The notes beneath the pieces were generated by a model. It was not told where the DNA came from. It saw only the letters and a program-made list of their open reading frames with translations, and searched no databases. From Chromera velia (lineage: Eukaryota > Sar > Chromeraceae): a stretch of 27,976 bases of DNA. Each line of letters begins with the position of its first letter. Position 1 is the stretch's first letter. This document shows, piece by piece, positions 1-9,752 of the stretch. The position numbers and the translations under genes are program-made. The stretch lies in contig JAHBMJ010001637.1 of assembly GCA_018398765.1 (NCBI GenBank), positions 1-27,976 of the forward strand, in the 5' to 3' direction.

Positions 1-335
1 ATGTATATATATATATATATATATATATAAACATATTAATAACATCAATTGTGATACTTGTAAAAGCTCTACACTATGTTTTATATGTTTTCAATCTTTC
101 TGTTAAAACCTTAAGATTTATTGTGAAGAAAATATTTGAAAGAGTTAAAAACTTAAAATCATACATTCAAATTTAAATATATATATAGTTATCATAAATC
201 AAATTTTTATATAATTCTCTTACTAGCTACGATTTAAAAAACACTTAATTGCACTCTCAAACCGTTTAAAACTCTTTGTTTTAAGTTTTTAATCATTGTT
301 TAGTACCTAGAAATACTTGATAGATATAGTAATTT
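1..335. other. AT-rich non-coding flank
   Basis: I see no gene here. The stretch begins with a TA dinucleotide run (about 5-29) and stays strongly AT-rich to about 330, where composition changes sharply. It is probably the flank into which, or next to which, the truncated Ty3 element lies. No copy of the Ty3 LTR start (TGTTACGG) is visible, so the missing 5' LTR is not here. Confidence 0.6.
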
Positions 336-488
336 TGGAGACCGTTTTGATGTTGGAGACCGTTTGGGATAGATTTGTCTTATTCGAGAGAACAAGCAGT
401 GGCGGCTCTCTGGATGGATGCATGACATGCAGGTCGACAAAGCGAACTCGAGAAGAAGTATGAAGAAACGAACGGACAATGGAAGAGG

Positions 489-2265
489 ATGAAGGATGAG
501 ATGCTGGGCAACAGGTATGCTCGGAGAGCAGCTTGGAGATCCCTCCAAGCTGTATGTGTGATCAAGAGCTCATTGAGCTTACCGAGCTCTCAGAGCTCAA
601 ACAAACGGACACCAGCGGAAATGGAAAGGGAACGGGCAGAGAGAAAGAGGGAAAGGGTGACGGGAGGACCTGAAGGCAGGTCCTTGCCACAAGTCTCCAA
701 AAGAGCCAAGATTCAATTTGATCATCTCTCTTCAGAACAACAAAAACGACTCGCAGAGGTAATTGATTTATTCCCTGATGCTTGGTCTCAACATCGCTTT
801 GATTTGGGAAGGCTGCAGGTGGATGGAAAAGAGATTGTGCACGAAGTGCACACGATGGGACCACCTATTCGGTGGTACCATGACAGAGTCGCCTACAGCC
901 AGAGAGGGATGCTGAGGGAGGAATTGAAACAGATGGAGGAAGCGGAGCTGATTGAACCCTCGTCCTCCACATGAGCGACTCCGGTGGTATTAGTCCCTAA
1001 ACCTGACGGAACAATCTGCTTTTGTCTCGACTTTTGGAAGCTGAATGCAGCCACGCAAAAAGACAGGTTCCCAATGCCTCTCATCGACGAGGTAGTCCAC
1101 CTGGTGGAGGGGGCTTCAGTCTTCACTGTCTTGGACGTGTCTTCAGGATTTTGGCAGATCGGGATGAGAGAACAAGATAAAGAAAAGACAGCATTCGTCA
1201 CACCATTCGGGCTGTATCAGTTCAAAGTCATGGCTCAAGGACTAATCAATGCACCAGCAACATTTCAGCGAGCCATGCAACTGGTGCTGTCAGGGCTGCC
1301 CCATGAGCTTGCGCTTGACAATGTGTACATCGACGACCTGATCATATTCTTAAAAGACTTCGACTCGCATCTGGAGGATCTTCGGACCCTCTTAGACCGA
1401 ATGCAGAAGTGCAGTTTCAAACTGAAGGTAGAGAAGGCGCAGTTTGCTCTGTCAGAAGTAAAGTATCTGGGTTTTTTCTTGTCTGCAGATGGGATCAGAC
1501 CAGACTCAGCAAAGCTGGAGGTGCTCAGAAACATGGAACCTCCATAGGACAGAGCAGAGGTGCGTTCCTTTTTAGGACTGGTCGGGTGGTATCAACAGTT
1601 CATCAAACGATTCAACGACATTGCTTTTCCCCTCTCTACCCTCCTCAAAACAGTAGAAGGAGAAGAAATTTAAAGAAACAGATTCCATTTAGCCTATATG
1701 ATTCAGGTGGATAGAAGAGGTACAGGCCGCTTTTGACACCTTGCGCAACCGACTCTGTGAGGCACCTTGCCTTGCTCATCCGCGAGTGCTCGAACCTTTC
1801 ATCGTGAAGGCGGACACAAGCGATGAGGCAGTGGGAGGAGTCTTGAAGCAGAGAATAGATGAGATGGAGAGGGTGATCGAATTCTGTTCGAAGACTTTGA
1901 CTACGATGGAGAGGAAATGGGGCATCTCGGAGAAGGAGGGACTCGGGGTCATGCACTGTCTTCACAAGTGGAGGCACTATCTTCTTGGTAAGAGAAACAC
2001 CCTGCAGACGGACCACAAGGCCCTTTTGGCCTGGAAAGACAAGAAGCTCAACAACGCAAAGCTGCAGAGGTGGGCCATTGAGTTGGCTAATTATGACCTC
2101 GACATTCAGCATGTCCCTGGCAGGCTGCACTCTGAGGCAGATGCACTCAGTCGCGTGAGGCAGAAGGTGCCCGACTCTTCCACCGTTAGCTTCCACCGCT
2201 CCCTACAAAGCGGATGGAATGGTGTCTGCTACTCCGGTAGAGCCAGTGGATATAAACAAAACTGA
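489..2265 (+). pseudogene. Ty3/gypsy reverse transcriptase and RNase H remnant
   Basis: Three pieces are recognisable. The first (to 974) holds the pre-RT linker with a DLG and the start of RT. The second (975-1547) holds the RT core: VLVPKPDG, LDFWKLN, TVLDVSSGFWQI, TPFG, NAPATFQ and the catalytic YIDD at about 1327-1338. The third (about 1700-2160, another frame) has RFLG-type thumb, then RNase H with KADTS, the TDHKALL motif and EADALSR at its end, so the acidic residues expected of RNase H are present. The usual MPFGL motif reads MAQGL here. TGA (972-974) sits where the family has a tryptophan, TAG (1545-1547) interrupts the thumb, and the frame shifts around 1660-1690 with further stops. 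Enzymatic function is lost by these breaks. Confidence 0.9.
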
Positions 2266-4191
2266 AAAGACCGATCACAGAGGAGATAGAGAAGGAAATG
2301 TGCGGGAGGAGAGAGAGCCTTCTAAGCAGGGAGAGGGTTTTTTTGAGGATTTGCAGAAGCATTCAGGAGGTGATGTATACACAGGTCCACGCATCAGATA
2401 CTTGAAAACAAGAGAATTGCCTCAGAGTGACCGTGTATCCAGAACCATCCTGCTGTCTGCAGATCGCTTTCGTACGGAGAACGGAATCCTGTACCGCATG
2501 GAGGGGGACAGGGAGCAGCTCGTGGTACCCTCAGCTCTGAGGGATCGCGTGATTGCGTCCAACCATGATCACGCTTTGTTCGGGCACTTCCACACTCGTC
2601 GTACTTTATATCGAGTGAGGGAGAGCTTCTGGTGGCCCTCCATGGTGAACGACATGAAGGACTGGTGTGAGACCTGTAGGCCTTGCCAGAGGCGAACACT
2701 AGCAAGAGGCACCGATCCGGGGGTGACCTCCATTCCTGTTTCGGGGCCGAGGGAGCTTTATGAAATGGACATCGTGGGTCGGTTTTGAACAGCTCCAGGC
2801 GGGTATAAGTACATACTCGTTGTCATCGATCACTACACCAAGTGGGCGCACGTCTTCCCTGAGGCTCTCATGGAAATGTCAGCAACGACAATTGCACGTC
2901 TACTTTTTGACTTCGTATTCCTGAATCACGGCTTCCCTCGTTTTCTTCTTTCAGACCGAGGCACGAACTTCTATACAGAGATTGTTTCCACACTGTGTCG
3001 ACTCTTAGGAGTTGAGTGGATTCGAACGACTGCCTATCATCCTCAAAGGAACGGTCTGACAGAACGATTCAACCAGACGCTCGTAAATATGTTGGCTAAG
3101 TCTGTGGAGAAGAATCCAGCGAAGTGGGCGGCAGTGTGGACACAGTGTGTATGGGCATACAACACATCTGTGTACGACATCACCAGTCACACTCCCTACA
3201 AAGTTCAACTTGTGTTTGATGTGACACCGCCTCACCCTCTTTTCCCTGCAGATGCGTTTGCAGATTTTTCAGCAACCCACGTTCCCGACTGGCTTGAATT
3301 CTTGAAGAAGGAGATGGAGGAGACACAGGAGAAAATCTGACAGAGCATCCAGAAGAGTCAGCAACGGACGGAAAAGAGGAAACCACCGGTGAGGAAGTTT
3401 GCTTTCTCAGTGGGTGAGTTGGTCCTCATGAGGATTGAAAGGTTGAAGAGAAACAAACTCCAGACGGCATGGAGGGGACCATTTATTGTTGTGGGGCAAG
3501 TGTCAGAGCGTCCCATGCATTATGTGGTTCAACCGCAGGAGGGAGGAAAGAGAGAGGTGATTCATCTTTCTCATTAAAAACTTTGCGAAGGTTCCAAGTT
3601 AGACAGACTCAAGGTCAGGAGAGGCAGAGAAACAGTCGTAGCCCTGCAGCAGATGCAGAAAGAGCGACAGAGAGAAAGGATTTTCAGCTGTCTGCTGATA
3701 ATGCAGAAGGCGAGAGAGAGGCAGAGGCTCCACAGCAGCCCTCTGTAACAGAAAACGGAAAAGGTCCTGTAGAAGGACTGAGTGAGATTTCGAGTCAGTC
3801 AAGCGAAGATGCCGACTCAGACTCGGACAGGGCAGCGAACGAAATTCTTGCCGAGTTGAGGGAAGTTTTGGATGAAGAGTTTCAACGTGATAGCCCTCCG
3901 AGAAGGGATGAGTTTCTGTCTGCTGCGTCTCAGCGCTCCAGCACACGCAAGCAACACGTCAGTCGCCGGGTGGTTCCAGTTCATATTCAGGCGTCAAGAG
4001 AAACAGAGGGGGAGACCGAGTACCGAGCCTCCTACAACGACGGTTCCTTTGCCTGGTTGGCAGCAAAAGACAAAGGGGCTCCAAAACTTAGTCTAGTGGC
4101 CGATTTTAAAAGACATAAACGCAGGTCGTTGCATGGGAAGGAAACGGAAGATAAGAAAGAAAAGGAAGAAACAGAAGGAGTGAAACTTTAA
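2219..4191 (+). pseudogene. Ty3/gypsy integrase remnant with C-terminal extension
   Basis: The frame follows the RNase H part after a frameshift near 2165-2220. It contains an HHCC zinc-binding region (FGHFHTRRT then CETCRPC, about 2580-2695) and the DDE core with D in VVIDHYTKW, D in LLSDRGTNF and E in NGLTERFNQ. A GPF/Y-type C-terminal domain follows (AWRGPFIVV, about 3463-3490). TGA codons at 2786-2788 and 3338-3340 break it, and TAA at 3575 ends the frame just before the expected LK of the GPF module. The adjacent frame continues for about 200 residues: acidic, Ser-rich, then a short segment (about 4015-4110) with FAWLAAKDKGAPKL that resembles the end of a chromodomain-like fold. That last identification is weak. 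Confidence 0.88.
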
Positions 4192-4260
4192 GTTGGATTT
4201 TGAGAAAAGCATCTCGCAATAGTACCGGACCTTCGGGCTGACCCAGAACGTATCAGTTTT

Positions 4261-4272
4261 GAAGGGGGGATA
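4261..4272 (+). other. candidate polypurine tract of the Ty3 element
   Basis: GAAGGGGGGA lies immediately before the LTR start, the position where plus-strand priming of LTR retrotransposons occurs. It fixes the LTR boundary and orientation. Confidence 0.75.
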
Positions 4273-4637
4273 TGTTACGGTAAGCTCCACCGAAGTTAGT
4301 TCACCGTACACACAAATCGAACTAGCGGGTGAAGGGGCAGCGCCGGGCAATCAGTAGAGCCGGTGCTTGAAAAAGCGTGGACACAAGGGTCCGACGTCAG
4401 GCCGTCCGTTACGGTGTCACCCACGCCCTGGGGTTTCATGGAAAAAGAATTAATTCAGAAATACAGAAGCATGCATACATGCAAGTCAATGTATGGAAAG
4501 AATAAGATTGATTAAGATTGAAACAAAACAATACGAAAGCAACAAGGAGGTCTGATAGACAGATTCCTCCACGTATGTTAAGCTCAATAAGTCAAGCCAT
4601 ATGTTAAGTCCTCACTTTAGTTCCTAAGAGCGTAACA
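4273..4637 (+). repeat. 3' LTR of the Ty3/gypsy element
   Basis: The 365-bp block starts TGTTACG and ends CGTAACA, a perfect 7-bp terminal inverted repeat of the TG...CA type. It directly follows the polypurine tract. No second copy is seen in the window. Confidence 0.8.
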
Positions 4638-5092
4638 TACAGACAGATCTAGAGACAGATACTAGGTGTCATCCTAGAACCTAGCTTATATATATAGAAC
4701 GGATATTAGATTGTTCATATTAAATATAAATATAGTAGTATATTACTAGCTAGTAATATGTACTATTAAACTAGGTATTAAACTACTAGTAACTGCTAGT
4801 ATTTTATTGTTTAAATTAGTATATTGTAAAAAGACTATCACGGCTCTAGGTTACAGCTACGAGGAGTATATTTAGTAGCGATATTGATTGATCATGTGTG
4901 ATAGCACAAATTAAATAGTACAAGAGCCAGAATTTTCAAAGTTTAGCAGAAACCGAGCCAGACTAAAACCTCATAATACAATCAGTTTAAATTTATGGAT
5001 AACTCCCCAAAGGTATCCGAGGGTAAGTTATAGTAAGTTATGGTTAATTATAGTGTGAGTGACTCAGAGTTAGGGTGAATGTCTTGCCGCGA
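4638..5092. other. AT-rich intergenic stretch between retrotransposons
   Basis: No coding signal is visible. It is rich in CTAG and TAGTA motifs and has a 20-bp perfect palindrome at 4740-4759. Near 5025-5045 there is a short tandem of GTAAGTTATA-like units. Confidence 0.5.
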
Positions 5093-5097
5093 CTTAC

Positions 5098-5491
5098 TGT
5101 GAATGTGTGTGTGCGGATCGAATCGGATGTAGGGTGATACATTGTGGTCCGACGAGGGACTTCTGTGTATAGAGGGACAACGCCGCCAGCCAGGGCGCGC
5201 CTCCACGACATAAAGTGAGTGAGAGGCACTTACATGATCAATGCAGTCCGTGCGATCACGCGGAGACGGGAAATGCAAGCTCAAATTTGGCAGGTTGATT
5301 TGAAGCTAGCAAAAACGGTTTGAGACAGAAAGGCAAGAGAAAGTAAGACAATGCATATATGACACTACCTCAAGAATACTGTGTTATGATCAGGTTCTCA
5401 AGGCTGGTAGGGTTGTTCTCTATCAGTGCTAACTAAGATAGGTGGAAATTCTGAGGGTGGTTGGCACAGTTAGAAGGTGTCCTCCCTCACA
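5098..5491 (+). repeat. 5' LTR of the TRIM-like element
   Basis: TGTGA...TCACA ends. A TATA-like stretch (GCATATATGAC) near 5353-5363 could serve as the promoter. A unique 6-bp segment near 5120-5126 is absent from the other LTR. Confidence 0.92.
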
Positions 5492-5493
5492 AT

Positions 5494-5511
5494 TGGTGCT
5501 TGCCCTGCAGC
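5494..5511 (+). other. candidate primer binding site
   Basis: TGGTGCTTGCCCTGCAGC begins 2 bases after the LTR end and starts with TGG, complementary to a tRNA CCA tail. I cannot identify the tRNA. Confidence 0.55.
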
Positions 5512-5622
5512 GGGCCCAAACCATCGAGAATCAGAGTTAGAGAAAAAACTCGAGCGTTACCAGAGCTTCGCAACGAGTCAAACAAAGGAGTCACATTGTT
5601 TTGAGAGTCGAGAGAGATACCA

Positions 5623-6142
5623 ATGAGTGCCTTTGTGCACAGCACTCCCCAGCAGAGGAATAGAAACTCTGCGGGCTCTTCAGGAGACGGACAGAGGAAG
5701 TCGCACGTTGTGGCAAAGACAGAGATCAAGGTACTGACTTACATGATACCTCAGGTAGAGACTGAAATGGAAGCTATATTTGAAGGCTTTCAAGAGGCTC
5801 AGCGCTGTAGGTTATGACTCTGATGATGCAGATGAGAGTCAGAAGGGGAATTTTGACGTCCAGATGCAGCACGCGTTAGCGGAAGCAGCTGGAGTGGACG
5901 ACACTTTTTTTGATATCATCAGTGCAGGGATTGAAGAGGAGAAGGACTACAAGGAGATCTTTATAGCAGTTGAGCGCCATTATGAAAAGAGAAAGAAAGC
6001 AAATACAGAAAACAAGAATCAGCACAGTGCAACCGCTGCTGTCGCTCAGTATGACGAAGGAGTGTATAAGAGGAAGCATATTGGGTATTGCGAACTTTCT
6101 GACTCTGAAGACTTCGGTGACGATTCGTCTGACAGGCAGTGA
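5623..6142 (+). pseudogene. short acidic ORF inside the TRIM-like element
   Basis: An ATG at 5623 opens a frame that ends at 5817; a second overlapping frame runs from about 5780 to a TGA at 6142. The first reads into the second if one frameshift occurred near 5780-5790, giving about 170 residues. The N-terminal part is basic and polar. The C-terminal part is acidic, with YDSDDADES, a helical stretch around FIAVERHYEKRKK, and a tail rich in D, S and E. I do not recognise it. No zinc knuckle, protease, RT or integrase motif is present. It could be a gag remnant, a captured host exon or an unrelated ORF. The interior is otherwise non-coding. Confidence 0.5.
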
Positions 6143-6349
6143 TAGCAGCAGGATTTAAAAAAAGACAGATTTTTCTTTTTATCCTAGCTGTGTGTTTATG
6201 TTTGAGGAGAAAGAATAGGGGGTGTGAGAATCAAGGAAGCTGTTGTATTTCTCGGTTTTCTTTTTATGTTTGTTTGACAGAAAGAATCGGGGTAAACGGA
6301 AAAGCAGAGAGGGACTCAGAAATGTTGAGAAGTTTCCTCACGGAGTGAT

Positions 6350-6743
6350 TGTGAATGTGTGTGTGCGGATCGATGTAGGGTGATACATTGTGGTCCGACA
6401 AAGGACTTCTGTGCATAGAGGGACAACGCCGCCAGCCAGGGCGTGCCTCCACGGCATGAAGTGAGTAAGAGGCACTTACATGATCAATGCAGTCCGTGCG
6501 ATCACGCGGAGATGGGAAATGCAAGCTCAAATTTGGCAGGTTGATTTGAAGCTAGCAAAAATGGTTTGAGACAGAAAATTTAAGGTAAGAGAAAGTAGGA
6601 CAATGCATATATGACACTACCTCAAGAATGCTGTGTTATGATCAGGTTCTCGAGGCTGGTAGGGTTGTTCTCTATCAGTGCTGACTAAGATAAGTGGAAA
6701 TTCTGAGGGTGGTTGGCACAGTTAGAAGGTGTTCTCCCTCATA
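6350..6743 (+). repeat. 3' LTR of the TRIM-like element
   Basis: Direct repeat of 5098-5491 with 17 transitions, a 6-bp deletion near the start and a 6-bp insertion near 6578. It ends TCATA in place of TCACA. The CTTAC target duplication follows at once. Confidence 0.92.
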
Positions 6744-6748
6744 CTTAC

Positions 6749-7315
6749 CGCGACTCTTGCGGTATCTTGTGGCGCCTTACGGTGCCTTGTTATGTCCCGT
6801 AAGCTGTAGTAACCTGTGACTACCTGTGACCAAGAAAAAGCATTCTGGGAAAGCATTCTAAAATATCTGGAGGGAGATATATGCAAGCGTTTACAAGCGT
6901 TATTGCAAGTGCTATGTGAAGAACCACTTCCGCGGGCTTTAGCTAGGGGCTTTAGCGGGCTTTTTTCGTTGTTAGCTGCCGTGCGCGGGCTCTGAGGACT
7001 GAGGGCGCCCGCCCCCCCGCCCATGTGATGACCCGCCTGCCGCCTGCAGCGCGCGTGCGTGCGCGCGTGGCTAACCTCTCGACGAGTTATTTTCCCGCGC
7101 TCTCCCGTTAATTCGGGCAAACCTTTAACAGCCTCAATTGAGACATCCTGAGACCTGCCAGCTAGGATGCTTTGGTATCTGAGATGAGACACCCCATGTT
7201 CCCTCAGTGCCCTTCATGCCGGCAGTAATCGGCAGTCGTTCTAGCTGCATGACTTCGGCCCCGCTCGATTGCACATCTTTCGATACTTGAAGTCCGCTGA
7301 CCGGAGTGCATTGAG
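6749..7315. other. intergenic stretch, upstream of the two-TM protein gene
   Basis: No supported gene. 6920-7080 is GC-rich with GGGCTTTAGC repeats and a C-run. This is the likely promoter and 5' UTR region of the downstream gene. An in-frame TGA lies about 20 bases before the chosen ATG at 7316. Confidence 0.5.
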
Positions 7316-8393
7316 ATGCAAGTGAAAAGTGAGGGTGGTTGGCACCAGGGCGAGTACCGAGTCTACGCATCCCATGGGTGCGGAGCGGGACTGCCCACAG
7401 AAACGCCTCCTCCGTTGAAAGCTCTGGTCAGTCGCTTGATGTCCAACCCTAGGTTTGAAGCCCGTCTCCCGTCTCCTTCTCCAATCTCGTTCTCTTGCCG
7501 TGACCAAACAGACTGCATGGGTTCATGTTGTCCCCTCTACCTGACGCTATGCATGCACGCAGGTGCCTGACCGCGTCTGGCAAGAGACTGTGAGGGTCTA
7601 CAACCAACCGAGGTGGCACATCAACCTGTGCTTCATTGCCGCGTTCGCTCTGTTCGCTGGTGGGATGTTTGGTGGACTCAGCGCACAGCACCGAAGAGCT
7701 GTGGCAGACATGAGGTCTGGTCGTCGTGTTCTCTACGGTTCCTCGCCCCCGTCAGGTTTCCGTGACCTTCCCAGCTTCAGCAGCCCTCCAAGCTTCAGCA
7801 GCCCTCCAAGCTTGAACACCCGGCCCAGCTTGCGCAATCCGCCGTCAAGCTTCCCCTCAAATTTCCCTTCAAATTTCCCCTCAAATTTCCCTTCAAATTT
7901 CCCGTCGAACTTCCCGTCAGATTTTCCGACAAGTTTTCCCGACCCTCCATCAACCACTCCCAACTATCCAAGCATACGGAATCCTTCCCGCTCAAGACCC
8001 ACAACCCCCCCGAGCCCCCCCCGACCGAGCTCCCCAACACCCAGTCCCACCAGCTCCGACCCTCCAAGCCCCCCCAACCCTCCCAGACCCCCCCGCGTAA
8101 ACCCTCCAACCTCGCCCACCCCCACCCCTTCACCCCAACCCCCGACCATCTCCCAACAAGAATCCACTGGCGGTCCGGACCCGGCAGCCATCTTTGCAGG
8201 CTGCCTGGTTCCTGCGGGGATTCTCTTCCTCGGAGGGTTCATTTGCCAGTGCAAGAGAAGCCAGGCCATCGACGCTCACTTCCAGGAAGTGCCTGTCAAC
8301 CTGTGGAGGGGGTGTCTGGCCTTCGAGAAGAGTCGGCACATCAGGACGGAGAGGAGAGGAAACACGAGAACCAAGTGGTCAGTCAGTCAGTCA

Positions 8394-8448
<55 letters not shown>

Positions 8449-9752
8449 GAGTTGAATCAAATCAAATCGAATGCAAGGGACCGGCATGCAGAGCTGCATC
8501 TGGTCGATCGAGTCGCTCCTCGTCGAACGCGCTCTTATGATTGTCGGAACATTTTTCTCGTGGTCGTACGCAGAAGGCAGTGAAGGAGCAACGCTGCATC
8601 AGCTGAGAGAGAGCGAGAGAGCGAGAGAGAGAAAAAGAGAGAGAGAGCGAGGGGGGGGGAGAGAGAGCGAGAGGGCCGGGGCGTCTCTTGATGCCAACGG
8701 GTGCATGGCATGGCTGGTGGGAGGCAAGGGAAGGGAACGAGGGACGGACTCTTCGTTTGATTGAAGAAATCGACTGCATGAATTCTTGAGACACCACAGG
8801 ACAGTGAAGAGACCCAGAGCGTCCAAGAAGCAGTAGAACCAGGGCGAGCAAGGCTGCATGCTCTGAGCCTGCATGATTTCTTCCTCCCTCCCTCCCTCCA
8901 TTGATCGACTTCTCTTCTTTTCTGTTCATTTCTCTTCTTTGGACGCATGTTTGATCATGGTCTTTCAAGAGAACAATGCACATACAATCTATCGACACTG
9001 TGATGTGAGCGAGTATCTCTGTCCTTCTGTGTGTCGGCCTGTCTCTCTGTTTTGACAATGTATGAAGACAAACGAAAGAACATGCAGACTAGCTGTCCTC
9101 TCTCTCTCCTTCCTCCAGGTACACACGTGACCAACTCATCATCAATCTCCACCGCCTCACTAGCCTCGGAGGGCTGTACAGCAAACCAAAAGAGAGAGAG
9201 ACGGTCATGAGCACCTCTCTCAATCCCGGCTCTCCTCCTGCACGCACGCAGACTCGAACCGCAACGGCGCCTCCCGCCCCTGTCCCCGTCTCTCCGCTCC
9301 CGCTCTCTAACCACGCACCTGCAGGAGCAGAGGCAGGCACAGGACCCCTTTCTGCAAAACTACAGCATCATGAGAGTTTAAACTGCCAAGACCAAAACGA
9401 TCCAATTCGCTTTTCTCCTGCTGAAATGGAAGATCTCCAGAGTGCAGGTCCTCATGTGTCCGGGACTGCAACCGGTTGTTCTCTGAGAGTCTCCGGAACG
9501 ACAGCCGCCACAGGGGGGCACTGCCACACTCCGGTCCCATCAGCTCCCCCCGCCCCCCCTGGCCTGTTTACGGGAGGAGCCTCTGGGGTTGGGATGGGGC
9601 CAGAAATGCAATCTCGGTTTCAGCCTCCCGCACCTTCTGCAGGTCCTGGCGGGCTCACAAATTATGCGATGGGTGTGAGAGGTCGCATGGGATTTGGCGA
9701 CGAGGAAAGAGTATGCGTGCAGGTAGAGCCTGAGCCTTGTGCGGAGCCTTGA
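7316..9752 (+). CDS. two-TM proline-rich protein of unknown function, 3 exons
   Basis: Proposed exons are 7316-7426, 7563-8377 and 9119-9752, giving about 519 residues. Introns are 7427-7562 (GTCAGT...GCAG) and 8378-9118 (GTCAGT...CCAG). All junctions keep the frame: the first is phase 0, the second splits a TGG codon as TG|G. Residues 1-54 are unremarkable. A hydrophobic segment (INLCFIAAFALFAGGMFGG, about 57-76) and a second one (AAIFAGCLVPAGILFLGG, about 245-262) look like membrane helices. Between them lies a Ser/Pro/Phe-rich loop with a SNFP repeat, then a PPSPP-type tract. After TM2 comes a basic region, YTRDQLIINLHRL, and a Pro/Gly/Ala-rich tail. I recognise no family. The ATG is supported by an upstream in-frame stop; an upstream exon is still possible. 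It resembles a surface or organelle membrane protein with an extended loop, by inference only. Confidence 0.65.
7843..7940 (+). repeat. 12-bp coding tandem repeat (SNFP)
   Basis: About eight copies of TCAAATTTCCCN run in frame and encode (S/T)(N/S/D)FP units in the loop of the two-TM protein. The 12-bp length preserves the frame whatever the copy number. Confidence 0.85.
8378..8449 (+). repeat. (GTCA)n/(GCCA)n tetranucleotide array at a splice donor
   Basis: GTCAGTCAGTCAG passes directly into about twelve CCAG units. The first GT of the array is the predicted 5' splice site of intron 2 of the two-TM protein gene. The array also gives several equivalent GTCAGT donors 4 bases apart. Confidence 0.85.
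8604..8674 (+). repeat. GA-rich simple repeat in intron 2
   Basis: A run of GAGAGA with scattered GC and a G9 tract, inside the second intron of the two-TM protein gene. Confidence 0.8.

Larger units (their letters stand above)
336..4637 (+). mobile_element. 5'-truncated, decayed Ty3/gypsy retrotransposon
   Basis: The order RT, RNase H, integrase is that of Ty3/gypsy elements. The body ends in a purine tract and one LTR at 4273-4637. Gag, the aspartic protease (no D-T/S-G site), the primer binding site and the 5' LTR are absent, so the copy is 5'-truncated. The 5' edge is estimated from the composition change and a duplicated GGAGACCGTTT near 336-365; it could be off by 100 bases. The coding part is broken by TGA at 972 and 2786 and 3338, TAG at 1545, and frameshifts near 1660-1690, 2165-2220 and 3575. 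It cannot be autonomous. No target duplication can be checked because one end is missing. Confidence 0.9.
5098..6743 (+). mobile_element. non-autonomous LTR retrotransposon (TRIM-like), complete
   Basis: Two 394-bp direct repeats (5098-5491 and 6350-6743) enclose an 858-bp interior. Each LTR starts TGTGA; the first ends TCACA, its exact inverse, and the second ends TCATA. The element is flanked by the 5-bp direct repeat CTTAC at 5093-5097 and 6744-6748, a target duplication of normal size for this class. Just inside the left LTR, TGGTGCTTGCCC (5494 onward) is a plausible tRNA primer binding site. The interior has no RT, integrase or protease and only a short broken ORF, so the element must have been moved by enzymes from elsewhere. 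The LTRs differ by 17 substitutions and two 6-bp indels, about 4 to 5 percent. Confidence 0.93.

Noticed and set aside
1-335. 5' LTR of the Ty3 element
   Set aside because: No TGTTACGG or CGTAACA ends and no similarity to 4273-4637.
6722-7192. 156-codon minus-strand ORF at the right LTR edge
   Set aside because: No motif, crosses the element boundary, low-complexity GC-rich composition.
7330-7345. LTR fragment in exon 1 of the two-TM gene
   Set aside because: TGAGGGTGGTTGGCAC is shared with the TRIM-like LTR, but only 16 bases match and the flanks differ; too short to claim origin.
8462-9058. ORFs within the second intron of the two-TM gene
   Set aside because: They read through GAGA and CTCC repeats; no recognisable protein content.
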